From Aurantimonas endophytica (GTDB lineage Bacteria; Pseudomonadota; Alphaproteobacteria; Rhizobiales; Rhizobiaceae): a DNA stretch of 64,000 bases. The DNA lies in the NCBI RefSeq assembly GCF_014196845.1, contig NZ_JACIEM010000005.1:539532-603531 (forward strand). The letters are read 5' to 3'. The translations under genes and the position numbers were made by a program. Below the pieces are notes generated by a model that saw only the letters and a program-made list of their open reading frames with translations, ran no database searches and had not been told where the DNA came from. Below, piece after piece: positions 53,699 through 63,089 of the stretch (positions are counted from its first letter, which is position 1; every line of letters starts with the position of its first letter).

Positions 53699-54115
53699 AT
53701 GTCGGACCCGCTCCTCTCCTCGCTCCGGATCGCTGCCAGCGGCCTCCAGGCCCAGTCCACCCGCATGCGCATCGTTTCGGAGAACATCGCCAATACGCAG
53801 ACCACCGGCCAGACGCCGGGCAGCGACCCCTATCAGCGCAAGACGGTCAGTTTCCAGAGCGAGCTGGATCGTCTGACCGGCGCCGAGATGGTCAGCGTCC
53901 GCAATGTCGGGCGCGACGCGGCGCCCTTCGTCGTCGAGCACGACCCCGGCAATCCCGCCGCCGACGAGAACGGCTACGTGAAGATGCCGAACGTGCGGAT
54001 GCTGGTCGAAATGGCCGACATGCGCGACGCGAACCGCGCCTACGAGGCGAATGTGCAGGTCGTCAAGCAGGCCCGCGAAATCATCAACATGACCATCGAT
54101 CTTCTGAGGAACTGA
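53699..54115 (+). CDS. flgC: Flagellar basal-body rod protein FlgC
   Basis: This 138-residue rod protein starts [19 protein letters not shown] followed by [13 protein letters not shown], and ends with [17 protein letters not shown], all typical of FlgC. It forms the proximal rod with FlgB and FlgF. It is five bases after flgB and two bases before fliE. Confidence 0.96.
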   Translation: MSDPLLSSLRIAASGLQAQSTRMRIVSENIANTQTTGQTPGSDPYQRKTVSFQSELDRLTGAEMVSVRNVGRDAAPFVVEHDPGNPAADENGYVKMPNVRMLVEMADMRDANRAYEANVQVVKQAREIINMTIDLLRN

Positions 54116-54117
54116 CC

Positions 54118-54432
54118 ATGATCTCGGCACTCGGCTCGGCCTTTCCCCGTATCCAGACCAGCCCGCTCCAGGGAGCATCCACCGCCGGCGCCGGCGCCGC
54201 GACCACGGTCGGGGGCGCCGATTTCGGGACGGTCCTGTCGCAGGTCGCGACCAACGCCATGGACGCCGTGAAGTCGGCCGAGGCGACGTCCATCCAGGGC
54301 ATTCGGGGCGAGGCTTCCACCCAGGCGGTGGTCGAGTCCGTGATGGCAGCCGAGCGGACGCTGCAGACGGCGGTGGCGCTGCGGGACAAGGCCGTCAGCG
54401 CCTATCTCGAGCTGTCGCGCATGTCGATCTGA
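54118..54432 (+). CDS. fliE: Flagellar hook-basal body complex protein FliE
   Basis: This 104-residue protein links the MS-ring to the rod. The C-terminal helix TQAVVESVMAAERTLQTAVA with LRDKAVSAYLELSRMSI is the family signature. The N-terminal half is Ala/Gly/Thr-rich. It follows flgC by two bases. A ribosome site and 67 bases separate it from flgG. Confidence 0.95.
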   Translation: MISALGSAFPRIQTSPLQGASTAGAGAATTVGGADFGTVLSQVATNAMDAVKSAEATSIQGIRGEASTQAVVESVMAAERTLQTAVALRDKAVSAYLELSRMSI

Positions 54433-54499
54433 GCCTGCCTGACGCACTGAAACAGCCGGCCCGCATGGGCAACCTGCCATCAATCGAAGGAACCGACCC

Positions 54500-55288
54500 A
54501 TGCGAGCTCTGGCCATCGCTGCCACCGGCATGAATGCGCAGCAGACCAATGTCGAGGTCATCGCCAACAACATCGCGAACATCAACACCACCGGCTACAA
54601 GCGTGCCCGGGCGGAATTCACCGACCTGCTCTACCAGATCGAGCGGGCCCAGGGCGTGCCGGCGCGCGGCGGCGAGGGCGTGGTGCCGGAAGGCGCGCAA
54701 CTCGGCCTCGGCACCAGGCTGTCGGCGATCCGCAACATCCACCTGCAGGGCACGCTCAACCAGACCGGCAACCGGCTCGATCTCGCGCTCAACGGCCAGG
54801 GCTGGTTCCAGGTGCAGGGCCCCAACGCCGAGGTGATGTACACCCGCGACGGTGCCTTCAACACCAATGGCGACGGGCAGCTGGTGACGCTGGACGGCTT
54901 TGCGGTCGAGCCGGCGATCAACGTGCCGCAGAACACCACCGAGGTGATCATCAACGAGAGCGGCCAGGTCTTCGCCCGGGTCGACGGCGCGGCGGACCTG
55001 GAGGAGATCGGCCAGCTGACGCTCGCCAGTTTCGCCAACGACGCGGGCCTCGCCGCCCAGGGCGGCAACCTCTTCAAGGAGACGGTCGCCTCCGGCGCGC
55101 CCATCGTCGGGGTGCCGGGTGATCCCGGCTATGGCGTCGTGCAGCAGGGCTATCTGGAGGATTCCAACGTCGACCCGGTGAAGGAGATCTCCGAGCTGAT
55201 CTCGGCGCAGCGGGCCTACGAGATGAACTCCAAGGTCATTTCGGCCGCCGACGAAATGGCGAGCATCGTGTCGAAGGGCCTGCGCTGA
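54500..55288 (+). CDS. flgG: Flagellar distal rod protein FlgG
   Basis: This 262-residue protein has the standard length of FlgG. Family features are the N-terminal [37 protein letters not shown], the central [20 protein letters not shown] and the C-terminal [20 protein letters not shown]. It polymerises as the distal rod crossing the periplasm. AAGGAA lies before the ATG. FlgA follows after three bases. Confidence 0.97.
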   Translation: MRALAIAATGMNAQQTNVEVIANNIANINTTGYKRARAEFTDLLYQIERAQGVPARGGEGVVPEGAQLGLGTRLSAIRNIHLQGTLNQTGNRLDLALNGQGWFQVQGPNAEVMYTRDGAFNTNGDGQLVTLDGFAVEPAINVPQNTTEVIINESGQVFARVDGAADLEEIGQLTLASFANDAGLAAQGGNLFKETVASGAPIVGVPGDPGYGVVQQGYLEDSNVDPVKEISELISAQRAYEMNSKVISAADEMASIVSKGLR

Positions 55289-55291
55289 GCC

Positions 55292-55786
55292 ATGGACATC
55301 ACGCGCGGTCCGGGCCGAATCCTCGTCGTCCTCTACGCTTGCGCCGTTGCGCTGGCGGCAGTTTTCCTCCTGTCGGTGCCTGTCCGGGCGTTGTCGGCGG
55401 AGCTCGACATGCCGGTGCCGACGGCGGTGGTCTACCCTGGCCAGAACGTCTTCGAGCGGGGCCTCGAACGCAAGGCCTACATCGTCAAGGACGAGAAGAT
55501 GGCCCTCTACGTCGCCGACGAGGCGATGCTCGAGGGCCGCGTCGCGCGACGGACCCTCCTGCCGGGCCGGCCGATCCTCCTGTCGGACCTCAAGCTCGCC
55601 GATCTCGTCAGTGCCGGCGCCGCCGTCACGCTGGTCTATGAGGCCGACGGACTGACGATCACCGGTCTCGGCACCGCCCTGCAGTCGGCGCCGGCGGGCC
55701 AGATCGTGCGGGTCCGGAATGCTGATAGCGGCGTCATCGTCTCCGGCGTCGTCGCGCCCGACGGCAGCATCAGGATACGAGGATGA
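55292..55786 (+). CDS. flgA: Flagellar P-ring assembly chaperone FlgA
   Basis: This 164-residue protein has a signal-peptide-like hydrophobic region (about 11-35) and an SAF-type C-terminal domain with LPGRPILLSDLKLADLVSAG. FlgA helps FlgI polymerise into the P-ring in the periplasm. It is shorter than many FlgA proteins (about 210-220 residues), which is common in rhizobia. The stop overlaps the flgI start by ATGA. Confidence 0.9.
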   Translation: MDITRGPGRILVVLYACAVALAAVFLLSVPVRALSAELDMPVPTAVVYPGQNVFERGLERKAYIVKDEKMALYVADEAMLEGRVARRTLLPGRPILLSDLKLADLVSAGAAVTLVYEADGLTITGLGTALQSAPAGQIVRVRNADSGVIVSGVVAPDGSIRIRG

Positions 55787-56961
55787 TCCGGTCCTTCCTG
55801 GCGTCCGCAATGCTGCTGGCGACCGCAGCCGCCGCCGTCCCGGCCGACTACACCGGCTACGGCACCCCGACCCGGGAGCACGTCGCGCCGGTGCGGGGCA
55901 ATCCCGGCGACGCGGTCGGGTCCGTGCGCATCAAGGACATCGTGACGATCCGCGGCGTGCGGGCCAACCAGCTCGTCGGCTACGGCCTCGTGGTCGGCCT
56001 GCAGGGTACTGGCGACTCGATGCGCAACTCCCCCTTCACCGAGCAATCGATGCAGTCGATGCTCGACCGGATGGGTGTCAATATCCGGTCGCAGTCTGCC
56101 CGCAACAAGAACATCGCCGCCGTCACCGTGACCGCCGAACTGCCGGCCTTCATCGGCACCGGCTCGCGCATCGACGTTACGGTCTCTTCGCTCGGCGACG
56201 CCAGTTCGCTGCTCGGCGGAACGCTGGTGATGACCCCGCTCTACGGCGCCGACGGGGAGATCTACGCGGTCGGCCAGGGACCGCTCGCGGTCAGCGGCTT
56301 TTCCTCCGAAGGCGACAGCGAACGGCTCACCCAGGGCGTTCCGACGACCGGGCGGGTGCCGAACGGCGCGTTGATCGAACGCGAGGTGCCCGGCCATTTC
56401 AACGATGACGGCAAGCTGGCGATCGAACTCGTCAATCCGGATTTCAAGACCTCCATCCGCGTCGTCGACATCGTCAACGACTATGCGCGCAAGCGCTGGG
56501 GAGGGCCGGTGGCGCAGGAGGAAGACTTCCGCACCATCCACCTCAAGCGCCCGGCGCAGGTGTCGAGCACGCGCTTCATGGCCGAGATCGGCGATCTGCG
56601 GATCGCGCCGGATCAGGTGGCGCGGGTCGTGATCGACGAGCGCACCGGAACGGTGGTGATCGGCCAGGACGTGCAGATCTCGACCGTCGCGCTGACGCAC
56701 GGCAATCTGACGGTCCGGATCAGCGAACTTCCCTCGGTGTCGCAACCGGCCCCCTTCAGCGACGGACAGACCGTCGTGACATCCGAAACCATCGTCGACG
56801 CGTCTCAGGACGGCGGCACCTTCGCCTATGTCGGCGGCGCCGACCTTGAGACCGTGGTGCGCGGCCTGAACCGCATCGGGCTCAAGCCGACGGGAATCAT
56901 CGCGATCCTCCAGGCAATCAAGACGGCTGGCGCGCTCCAGGCCGAACTCGTGGTGCAGTGA
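55783..56961 (+). CDS. flgI: Flagellar P-ring protein FlgI
   Basis: This 392-residue periplasmic protein has a signal peptide (about residues 1-20) and the P-ring body, with IKDIVTIRGVRANQLVGYGL, VVGLQGTGDSMRNSPFTEQS and the ending GIIAILQAIKTAGALQAELV. It forms the ring around the rod in the peptidoglycan layer. It overlaps flgA at the start and motE at the end. Confidence 0.96.
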   Translation: MIRSFLASAMLLATAAAAVPADYTGYGTPTREHVAPVRGNPGDAVGSVRIKDIVTIRGVRANQLVGYGLVVGLQGTGDSMRNSPFTEQSMQSMLDRMGVNIRSQSARNKNIAAVTVTAELPAFIGTGSRIDVTVSSLGDASSLLGGTLVMTPLYGADGEIYAVGQGPLAVSGFSSEGDSERLTQGVPTTGRVPNGALIEREVPGHFNDDGKLAIELVNPDFKTSIRVVDIVNDYARKRWGGPVAQEEDFRTIHLKRPAQVSSTRFMAEIGDLRIAPDQVARVVIDERTGTVVIGQDVQISTVALTHGNLTVRISELPSVSQPAPFSDGQTVVTSETIVDASQDGGTFAYVGGADLETVVRGLNRIGLKPTGIIAILQAIKTAGALQAELVVQ

Positions 56962-57566
56962 TGACCAAGACTTTCCCGAAATCATCCGGCGGATTCGGCC
57001 TTTGGGCGCTGGCCCTGGCACTGGCGTGTCCCGGCCTGGCGGTCGCTCAGGATGCGGGGCCGGCCGCTGGTGCGCCGGAGCTACCGCCGCAGCAGATCCG
57101 GATCGTCGATCCCGCCGGCGACCTCGTCGCCCCGGCCCCCGCCACCGAGGTCGAGCAGTACTGCCTGAACATCGCCGACAAGGCCCAGGACGCGCGCTAC
57201 TCCCTGCAGGAGAGCCGGATGAAGGATCTGGAGGCTGCGATCAGCCAGCAGATCGACGAACTCGAGGTGAAGCGCGCCGATTACGAAACCTGGCTGGCGG
57301 AGCGCCAGCGCTTCCTGGACAGTGCCTCGCAGATCGTCGTCGACATCTACAGCCAGATGAAGGCGGACGCGGCCGCGCCGCAACTCGCCAATCTCGATCG
57401 CGATGCCGCGGCCTCCGTCCTGGTGCGCCTCAAGTCGCGTCAGGCGAGCGACATCCTCAGCGAGATGTCCCCGGCAGTGGCGGCCGAGATCGCCAAGCGT
57501 ATCGTCGACAAGACGTCCGCGGGTACCGCCGCGGATGCCGAGCAGGTGGCGGAGAGCCGGTCATGA
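56961..57566 (+). CDS. motE: MotE family chaperone-like protein
   Basis: This 201-residue exported protein has a signal peptide (about residues 1-30), a Pro/Ala-rich region, then a long coiled coil (RMKDLEAAISQQIDELEVKR) and a C-terminal MgtE-N-like segment (VLVRLKSRQASDILSEMSPA). In Sinorhizobium MotE acts as a periplasmic chaperone for MotC folding. The ATG at 56961 overlaps the flgI stop as TGATG. MotC is not in this window. The position between flgI and flgH is typical for rhizobia. Confidence 0.9.
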   Translation: MTKTFPKSSGGFGLWALALALACPGLAVAQDAGPAAGAPELPPQQIRIVDPAGDLVAPAPATEVEQYCLNIADKAQDARYSLQESRMKDLEAAISQQIDELEVKRADYETWLAERQRFLDSASQIVVDIYSQMKADAAAPQLANLDRDAAASVLVRLKSRQASDILSEMSPAVAAEIAKRIVDKTSAGTAADAEQVAESRS

Positions 57567-58267
57567 GGATCGTTGCCCTGATGGCGCTTGCCGCGCTCGC
57601 CGGCTGCTCGACCAGCCGCGAGGATTTCCTGCGCGAGCCGGCCATGTCGCCGGTGGGAACCGGCCTCTACGAATATCCCGCGCTTGCCGGCGCTCCCGCA
57701 GCATTTCCGGCCTCCGGACCGCAGACGCCGCACTCGCTCTGGAGCGACAAGCAGGCGCAGTTCTACCAGGACCCGCGGGCGCTCGACGTCGGTGACATCG
57801 TCACCGTGAAGATCCGGATCCGCGACCAGGCTTCGCTCGACAACAATTCCGAGCGTTCCCGCCGCTCCGGCATCGGCAGCGGGCTCGACCTTGCCGGTCA
57901 GCTCGGTAACTACGAACTGCCAACCGTGGGTGTCGAACTGGACGCGGACGGCAGCTCGAACATGACGGGCAAGGGCAAGATCAAGCGCTCCGAGGACATC
58001 GATCTCTCCGTCGCCGCCGTCGTCACCCAGAAACTGCCGAACGGCAACCTGGTGGTCAGCGGCCAGCAGGAAGTGCGGGTGAACTTCGAGGTGAGGGTGC
58101 TGGCGATGGCCGGGATCATCCGGCCGCGGGACATCCTGCAGAACAATACGATCGACTACGACAAGATCGCCGAAGCCCGCATCTCCTACGGCGGCCGGGG
58201 TCGCATGACCGAGGTACAGCAGCCGGCCTGGGGCCAGCAGGTCTACGACGTCGTCGCCCCCTTCTGA
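57563..58267 (+). CDS. flgH: Flagellar L-ring lipoprotein FlgH
   Basis: This 234-residue protein has a lipoprotein signal with lipobox LAGC (about residues 12-15). The mature part contains SLWSDKQAQFYQDPRALDVG and GDIVTVKIRIRDQASLDNNS and ends with QNNTIDYDKIAEARISYGGR, all FlgH features. It forms the L-ring in the outer membrane. The start overlaps motE by four bases (ATGA). A 134-base gap before fliL holds no gene. Confidence 0.96.
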   Translation: MRIVALMALAALAGCSTSREDFLREPAMSPVGTGLYEYPALAGAPAAFPASGPQTPHSLWSDKQAQFYQDPRALDVGDIVTVKIRIRDQASLDNNSERSRRSGIGSGLDLAGQLGNYELPTVGVELDADGSSNMTGKGKIKRSEDIDLSVAAVVTQKLPNGNLVVSGQQEVRVNFEVRVLAMAGIIRPRDILQNNTIDYDKIAEARISYGGRGRMTEVQQPAWGQQVYDVVAPF

Positions 58268-58401
58268 ACTCGCCAATACCCGCCGAAAGTGCCGAAACGG
58301 CAAGTCTCGGGCCAGCCAGGGCGGCTATCGCTCGGTGATCGGCAGGACGGTGCCATGAAGGCATCGCCACCGGTCTACTGAGCGAAGAGGGTTTCGTCGA
58401 A

Positions 58402-58923
58402 ATGGCCGATGCAGGCACATGGGGCGACGATGCGGGCGCGAAGAAGCGCTCGATGATCCAGACGGTGATCGCGGTGGCGATCCTGACGCTGGTGGCTGGC
58501 GCGGGCGGAACGCTCGTGGGGTGGCTGACCGGCGGAACCGGAGCGCCGGCGACAGCCGAGCCGGTCGCGGCAGCACCCGCTCCGGCGCTTTCGCCCCGTT
58601 CCGATATCGCCGCCGCCGAGGGCAGCAACCTGCCGCTGCGGCTGATCCCGCTGAAGCCGGTCGTCACGAATATCTACGCGCCGGCCAACGCGTGGCTTCG
58701 GATCGAGGCCTCGATCGTGGTCGAGGACGACGGCAGCATCGATGCCGAGATTCTTGCCGCGGAGATCGAGGCCGACACGCTGGCCTTCCTGCGCTCGCTG
58801 CAACTCGCCCAGGTCGAGGGTACCCGCGGCCTCCTGCACCTGCGCGACGATCTGCGCGAACGGGCAAAGCTCCGCTCGCCCGCCGTCGTCGACTATCTGA
58901 TCCAGGCGATGGTCGCGGAATGA
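58402..58923 (+). CDS. fliL: Flagellar basal body-associated protein FliL
   Basis: This 173-residue single-pass membrane protein has a helix at about 17-38, an Ala/Pro-rich linker and a periplasmic domain beginning NLPLRLIPLKPVVTNIY. FliL sits around the stator and supports torque. The short sequence and low similarity to enterobacterial FliL are normal for this order. GAGG lies before the ATG, and the stop overlaps fliP by ATGA. Confidence 0.88.
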   Translation: MADAGTWGDDAGAKKRSMIQTVIAVAILTLVAGAGGTLVGWLTGGTGAPATAEPVAAAPAPALSPRSDIAAAEGSNLPLRLIPLKPVVTNIYAPANAWLRIEASIVVEDDGSIDAEILAAEIEADTLAFLRSLQLAQVEGTRGLLHLRDDLRERAKLRSPAVVDYLIQAMVAE

Positions 58924-59687
58924 CACGCCGGCTCGTCGTTCTCGTCTGCGCGCTGCTGGCGTCTTTTCCGGCCGCCGCGCAGCTTGCAGATCCATCGGGT
59001 CTCGCCGGGCTGATCCCCGATGGCGGCTCGGCCGCTTCCGGCCGGATCATCCAGCTCTTCGGCCTCGTCACGGTGCTGTCGATCGCCCCGGGCCTGCTGG
59101 TGATGGTCACGTCCTTCACCCGCATCGTCATCGCCCTGTCGATCCTGCGCACCGGGCTCGGGCTGCAGACGACGCCGGCCAATCTCATCCTCATCTCGCT
59201 GTCGCTGTTCATGACCTTCTTCGTCATGGCGCCGACCTTCGACCGCGCCTGGCAGGACGGCCTGCAGCCGCTGTTGAACGAGGAGATCGACGAGGAGGAG
59301 GCGTTCTACCGCATCTCCGATCCGTTCAAGGATTTCATGCTGAGCCAGGTCCGACCCACCGATCTCGCGCTGTTCGGCGATCTCGCCTCCGCCAACAGCC
59401 GCGACCGAGTCGAGCCGGAGCCGCAGGGCGCCGAGGACGGCGATGTCGATCTCAGGGTGCTGGTGCCGGCCTTCATGATCTCGGAACTGCGGCGCGGCTT
59501 CGAGATCGGCTTTCTCATCGTCCTGCCATTCCTCGTCATCGACATGATCGTGGCGACGCTCACCATGTCGATGGGCATGATGATGCTGCCGCCGACCATC
59601 ATCTCGCTGCCGTTCAAGATACTGTTCTTCGTGCTGATCGACGGCTGGAACCTCCTCGTCGGCTCGCTGGTGCGGTCTTTCTTCTGA
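58920..59687 (+). CDS. fliP: Flagellar export gate protein FliP
   Basis: This 255-residue protein has a cleavable signal peptide (about 1-20) and four transmembrane segments. The family segment VMVTSFTRIVIALSILRTGL and the ending VDMIVATLTMSMGMMMLPP with FKILFFVLIDGWNLLVGSLV are clear. With FliQ and FliR it builds the core of the export gate. It is the last structural gene of the operon; FliQ and FliR lie elsewhere. Confidence 0.97.
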   Translation: MTRRLVVLVCALLASFPAAAQLADPSGLAGLIPDGGSAASGRIIQLFGLVTVLSIAPGLLVMVTSFTRIVIALSILRTGLGLQTTPANLILISLSLFMTFFVMAPTFDRAWQDGLQPLLNEEIDEEEAFYRISDPFKDFMLSQVRPTDLALFGDLASANSRDRVEPEPQGAEDGDVDLRVLVPAFMISELRRGFEIGFLIVLPFLVIDMIVATLTMSMGMMMLPPTIISLPFKILFFVLIDGWNLLVGSLVRSFF

Positions 59688-59729
59688 CGCTGTACTCCCG
59701 CCATCCACCGCCGCCGTTTTTACATCTGC

Positions 59730-59752
59730 TTAACCTTAAGATTCTAGGTTAA
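59730..59752 (+). promoter_or_regulatory. TTAACC inverted repeat upstream of the first flagellin gene
   Basis: TTAACCT and its complement AGGTTAA flank nine bases, 84 bases before the flagellin ATG. TTAACC is part of the CtrA recognition sequence in alphaproteobacteria, and TTAACCAT sites recur before the second flagellin and MCP genes. The regulator is inferred. Confidence 0.4.
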
Positions 59753-59835
59753 CGACAATGCAGACGGCATGAAGCTCCGACGCGCGACATCAGGCACGGC
59801 CCATGACGGGCAAGCTCGCCAGCAAGGGTAAGACA

Positions 59836-61164
59836 ATGACGAGTATCAATACCAACGTCGCTGCGATGACCGCGCTGCAGACGCTGCAGACGACCAACAA
59901 GATGATGGACGAGACGCAGAACCGCATCTCGACCGGCTTCCGGGTGTCGGAGGCGAAGGACAACGCCGCCTACTGGTCGATCTCGACGGGAATGCGCTCG
60001 GACAACAACGCCATGTCGGCGGTCATGGACTCGCTCGGCATCGGCGCGGCGACCGTCGACGCGGCCTATACCGGCATCAACTCAGCAAAGGACGTGCTCG
60101 ACGAGATCAAGGCGAAGCTGACCACCGCCACCGGGGAAGGTGTCGACAAGAGCAAGGTCCAGGACGAGATCAGCCAGCTGCAGTTGCAGCTCAGGACGAT
60201 TGCCGCATCCTCGTCTTTCTCCGGCCAGAACTGGCTGAGCAACACCGACGCCGGAACCGAGAAGTCGATCGTCTCGTCGCTGTCGCGTGATGCCGCGGGC
60301 AAGATCAGCATCGGCACGATTAAGGTGGATATCGACACTATCCGGCTCGTCTCTGGCGGCGCAGGGCTCCTCGACAAGCCGATCGATATCGACCAGTACG
60401 CCGCCGGTACCGGCACCTCTGCTGTCGAAGGCGGTGCCGTAGACATTGCCGGCGAGACCATCTCTTTCAGCATCTCGCAAAACGGCGCTGCTGCTCGCAC
60501 CGTCGCGATCAATGAGCAGACGCTGATCGACGCCGGTTTGACCGGGACCGAAATCAAGTCCGACGCGGATCTCAAGGCGGTTTATCGGCAGGCCCTTAGC
60601 GACGCAGGCATCAGCGGGATTGACGTCGCGATTGCGACGACCGCTTTAGCCGGCCCGCCGCCTGTTGCCGTCGGTGACGTGACGTTTACGTCGCTCGAAC
60701 CCTTCACTGTCGGGCCGGCAAGCACCACACTGGACGCTACGGGCCTTGCGGGATCGATCGATGTTTCTGCTCTGGGTCTTGGAGTCAGCGGCACCAACCT
60801 GCCGGTTGACGCGAGTGCCTTGGGCGGATTTTCGACCAGCGTCCTTGATATCGATATCGGGGCTGTGGGTATCACCTCCGATCAAATCCAGGCTTACATC
60901 AAGGTCGTCGACGAGGCGCTGTCGCAAGTCACCACGGCCGGCTCGAGCCTCGGCGCCGTGCAGAACCGCATCGAGATGCAGACTACCTTCGTCTCCAAGC
61001 TCATGGATACGATCGACAAGGGTGTCGGCATCCTAGTCGACGCTGACATGACGGAAGAGTCGACCCGCCTCAAGGCGCTGCAGACCCAGCAGCAGCTCGG
61101 CGTCCAGGCGCTCTCGATCGCCAACTCCTCCAGCCAGGCGATCCTGCAGCTCTTCCAGAACTAA
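59836..61164 (+). CDS. fla: Flagellin, first copy
   Basis: This 442-residue filament protein has the conserved N-terminal D0/D1 region (SINTNVAAMTALQTLQTTN and AKDNAAYWSISTGMRSDN) and the C-terminal D1/D0 region (NRIEMQTTFVSKLMDTIDKG with SIANSSSQAILQLFQN). The middle 180-340 is variable and Gly/Thr/Ala-rich. It is exported through the flagellar system. The ATG at 59836 begins the standard MTSINTN; an open frame to 59803 adds 11 atypical residues. The second copy downstream shares long nearly identical DNA at its C-terminal coding end. Confidence 0.96.
   Translation: MTSINTNVAAMTALQTLQTTNKMMDETQNRISTGFRVSEAKDNAAYWSISTGMRSDNNAMSAVMDSLGIGAATVDAAYTGINSAKDVLDEIKAKLTTATGEGVDKSKVQDEISQLQLQLRTIAASSSFSGQNWLSNTDAGTEKSIVSSLSRDAAGKISIGTIKVDIDTIRLVSGGAGLLDKPIDIDQYAAGTGTSAVEGGAVDIAGETISFSISQNGAAARTVAINEQTLIDAGLTGTEIKSDADLKAVYRQALSDAGISGIDVAIATTALAGPPPVAVGDVTFTSLEPFTVGPASTTLDATGLAGSIDVSALGLGVSGTNLPVDASALGGFSTSVLDIDIGAVGITSDQIQAYIKVVDEALSQVTTAGSSLGAVQNRIEMQTTFVSKLMDTIDKGVGILVDADMTEESTRLKALQTQQQLGVQALSIANSSSQAILQLFQN
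60901..61137 (+). repeat. Direct repeat, flagellin C-terminal segment (copy 1)
   Basis: These 237 bases match 62518-62754 with about a dozen substitutions by eye. The conservation is at DNA level, including silent sites, which suggests recent duplication or gene conversion between the flagellin genes. Confidence 0.85.
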
Positions 61165-61479
61165 GCCGAAGCCACTTCCAGGCATCGACAAGCCGCTCCC
61201 TTCGGGGGGCGGCTTTCTTCGTTCGTCGTCCCGGACAGTCTCATGCCAATCAACATCCGGTTAACCATGATCGCCACCGGATCGTTAAACATAAGAGGCG
61301 GAACAACGGCGCGCGGGGAACCATCGCGCCGATGTTAAGAACCTGGAAGGGGAGCCCTGCGCAAGGTTCGGTCATAGCGAAGTGGCCGCGAGCAAATCCG
61401 ACCACAGGCATGACGCCGACTTGCTATCCCGGTCGATCCGGACTGTCCCAAATTGTACTTGCGTCACGGGACTCAATTC
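61165..61479 (+). other. Intergenic region between the two flagellin genes
   Basis: No gene is seen in these 315 bases. They hold the terminator at 61190-61218 and a long leader for the second flagellin. TTAACCAT at 61261-61268 and TTAAACAT at 61285-61292, 24 bases apart, are CtrA-like motifs and may mark its promoter. Confidence 0.5.
61190..61218 (+). terminator. Rho-independent terminator after the first flagellin gene
   Basis: An 11-bp stem (one G-T pair) closed by a TTCG tetraloop (61201-61204) is followed by TTTC, 25 bases after the stop codon. Confidence 0.8.
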
Positions 61480-62778
61480 ATGACCAGCATCAACACCAAT
61501 ACCTCGGCGATGACGGCTCTCCAGAGCCTGCAGTCGATCAACTCTTCCCTCGACCAGACCCAGGCCCGCATCTCGACCGGTTACCGCGTCGGCGATGCCA
61601 AGGACAACGCCGCCTACTGGTCGATCGCGACCACGATGCGTTCGGACAACAACGCCCTGTCCGCCGTCTCCGACTCGCTCGGCATCGGCGCGGCAACGGT
61701 CGACGCCGCCTATAACGGCATCAACTCCGCCAAGGACGTGCTCGACGAGATCAAGGCCAAGCTCACCACCGCGACCGGCGAAGGCGTCGACAAGACGAAG
61801 GTCCAGTCGGAAATCACCGCACTGCAGGACCAGCTGAAGACGATCGCAGCTTCCTCTTCCTTCTCCGGCCAGAATTGGCTGAGCAACACCGAAGCGACGA
61901 CGGAAAAGTCGATCGTCTCGTCGTTGTCGCGCGATGCCAACGGCAAGATCGGCATCGACTCGATCAAGGTCGATATCGACAGCCTTCGCCTCATTTCCGG
62001 CGGCGCCGGCATGCTGGATAAGTCGATCGACATTGTTCAGTTCGAGGCTGCATCGGGCACTTCGACCGTGGAAGGCGGCTTGGTCGACATCGCTGGCGAG
62101 ACGATCTCGTTCAGCATCTCGCAGAACGGCGCTGCCGCTCGCACCGTCGAAATCAACGAGCAGACGCTGCTCGACGCTGGCCTGACCGGAACGGAAATCA
62201 AGTCGGATGCCGACCTGAAGGCGGTCTATCGGCAGGCCCTGAGCGATGCGGGTATCAAGGGCGTCGACGTCGAAATCGACACCACCACCGGTGACGTGAA
62301 GTTCACGTCTCTCGAGACCTTCACCGTCGGACCGGCACGCTCCACGGATGATACCACCGGCGCCGACGGAGCGATTGACGTCTCTGCTCTGGGCCTCGGT
62401 GTCAGCGGGACCGATACCCCGGTCGCCGCCGGTGCCACGGGCGTGTTCTCGACCAGCGTCCTCGACATCGACATCTCGGGTGGCGGCGTAAGCTCGGAGC
62501 AGGTCCAGGCCTATATGAAGGTCGTCGACGAGGCGCTGTCGCAGGTCACCACGGCCGGCTCGAGCCTCGGCGCCGTGCAGAACCGCATCGAGATGCAGAC
62601 CACCTTCGTCTCCAAGCTCATGGATACGCTCGACAAGGGCGTCGGTACGCTGGTCGATGCCGACATGACGGAAGAGTCGACCCGCCTCAAGGCTCTGCAG
62701 ACCCAGCAGCAGCTCGGCGTCCAGGCGCTCTCGATCGCCAACTCCTCCAGCCAGTCGCTGCTGTCGCTCTTCCGCTAA
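61480..62778 (+). CDS. fla: Flagellin, second copy
   Basis: This 432-residue paralog of the upstream flagellin has the same N-terminal region (MTSINTNTSAMTALQSLQSI and AKDNAAYWSIATTMRSDNNA) and a C-terminal region nearly identical except the last residues (SIANSSSQSLLSLFR). The middle shows several small insertions and deletions relative to copy 1; near residue 272 it has VEIDTTTGDVKFTSLE where copy 1 has a longer Ala/Pro-rich stretch. Its own terminator and TTAACCAT-containing upstream region suggest separate transcription. Multiple flagellins are common in rhizobia, where they form complex filaments. Confidence 0.96.
   Translation: MTSINTNTSAMTALQSLQSINSSLDQTQARISTGYRVGDAKDNAAYWSIATTMRSDNNALSAVSDSLGIGAATVDAAYNGINSAKDVLDEIKAKLTTATGEGVDKTKVQSEITALQDQLKTIAASSSFSGQNWLSNTEATTEKSIVSSLSRDANGKIGIDSIKVDIDSLRLISGGAGMLDKSIDIVQFEAASGTSTVEGGLVDIAGETISFSISQNGAAARTVEINEQTLLDAGLTGTEIKSDADLKAVYRQALSDAGIKGVDVEIDTTTGDVKFTSLETFTVGPARSTDDTTGADGAIDVSALGLGVSGTDTPVAAGATGVFSTSVLDIDISGGGVSSEQVQAYMKVVDEALSQVTTAGSSLGAVQNRIEMQTTFVSKLMDTLDKGVGTLVDADMTEESTRLKALQTQQQLGVQALSIANSSSQSLLSLFR
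62518..62754 (+). repeat. Direct repeat, flagellin C-terminal segment (copy 2)
   Basis: This is the second copy of the 237-base segment described at 60901-61137, in the same frame of the second flagellin gene. It could serve recombination between the two genes. Confidence 0.85.
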
Positions 62779-63089
62779 GACGCGGCTGAGCCTCCGGCAT
62801 GAATCGGGCCCGGCTGTCACGGCCGGGCCCGATTTACATCGGGACCCGGCACTGCACGGCAGGCGACACTGACATGCGCGCTCGCGGGCGCTGTCGCCCG
62901 GCCCACAGCGGCCGGAATTAACCATAAAACAACAGATCGTCAGCATGATTCGGTAGGCAGGAATTTCTCCCTGCTGCTGGCGCCTTTTTCGACGCCATCG
63001 CCCGGCGATGAACGCTATCCCCCCCTTTTCAGCCAGCAGGAACTTGCGCGCCAGGCGCTGCTCCTGAATCGCCCCAAGAGACAAGCTCC
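62779..63089 (+). other. Intergenic region between flagellin 2 and the MCP gene
   Basis: No gene is seen in these 311 bases. After the terminator, TTAACCAT occurs at 62918-62925, a CtrA-like motif placed to act on the MCP gene 165 bases downstream. Confidence 0.45.
62802..62834 (+). terminator. Strong hairpin terminator after the second flagellin gene
   Basis: A perfect 13-bp stem (AATCGGGCCCGGC and complement) with a 7-base loop lies 24 bases after the stop codon. A short T stretch closes the stem. Confidence 0.75.
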
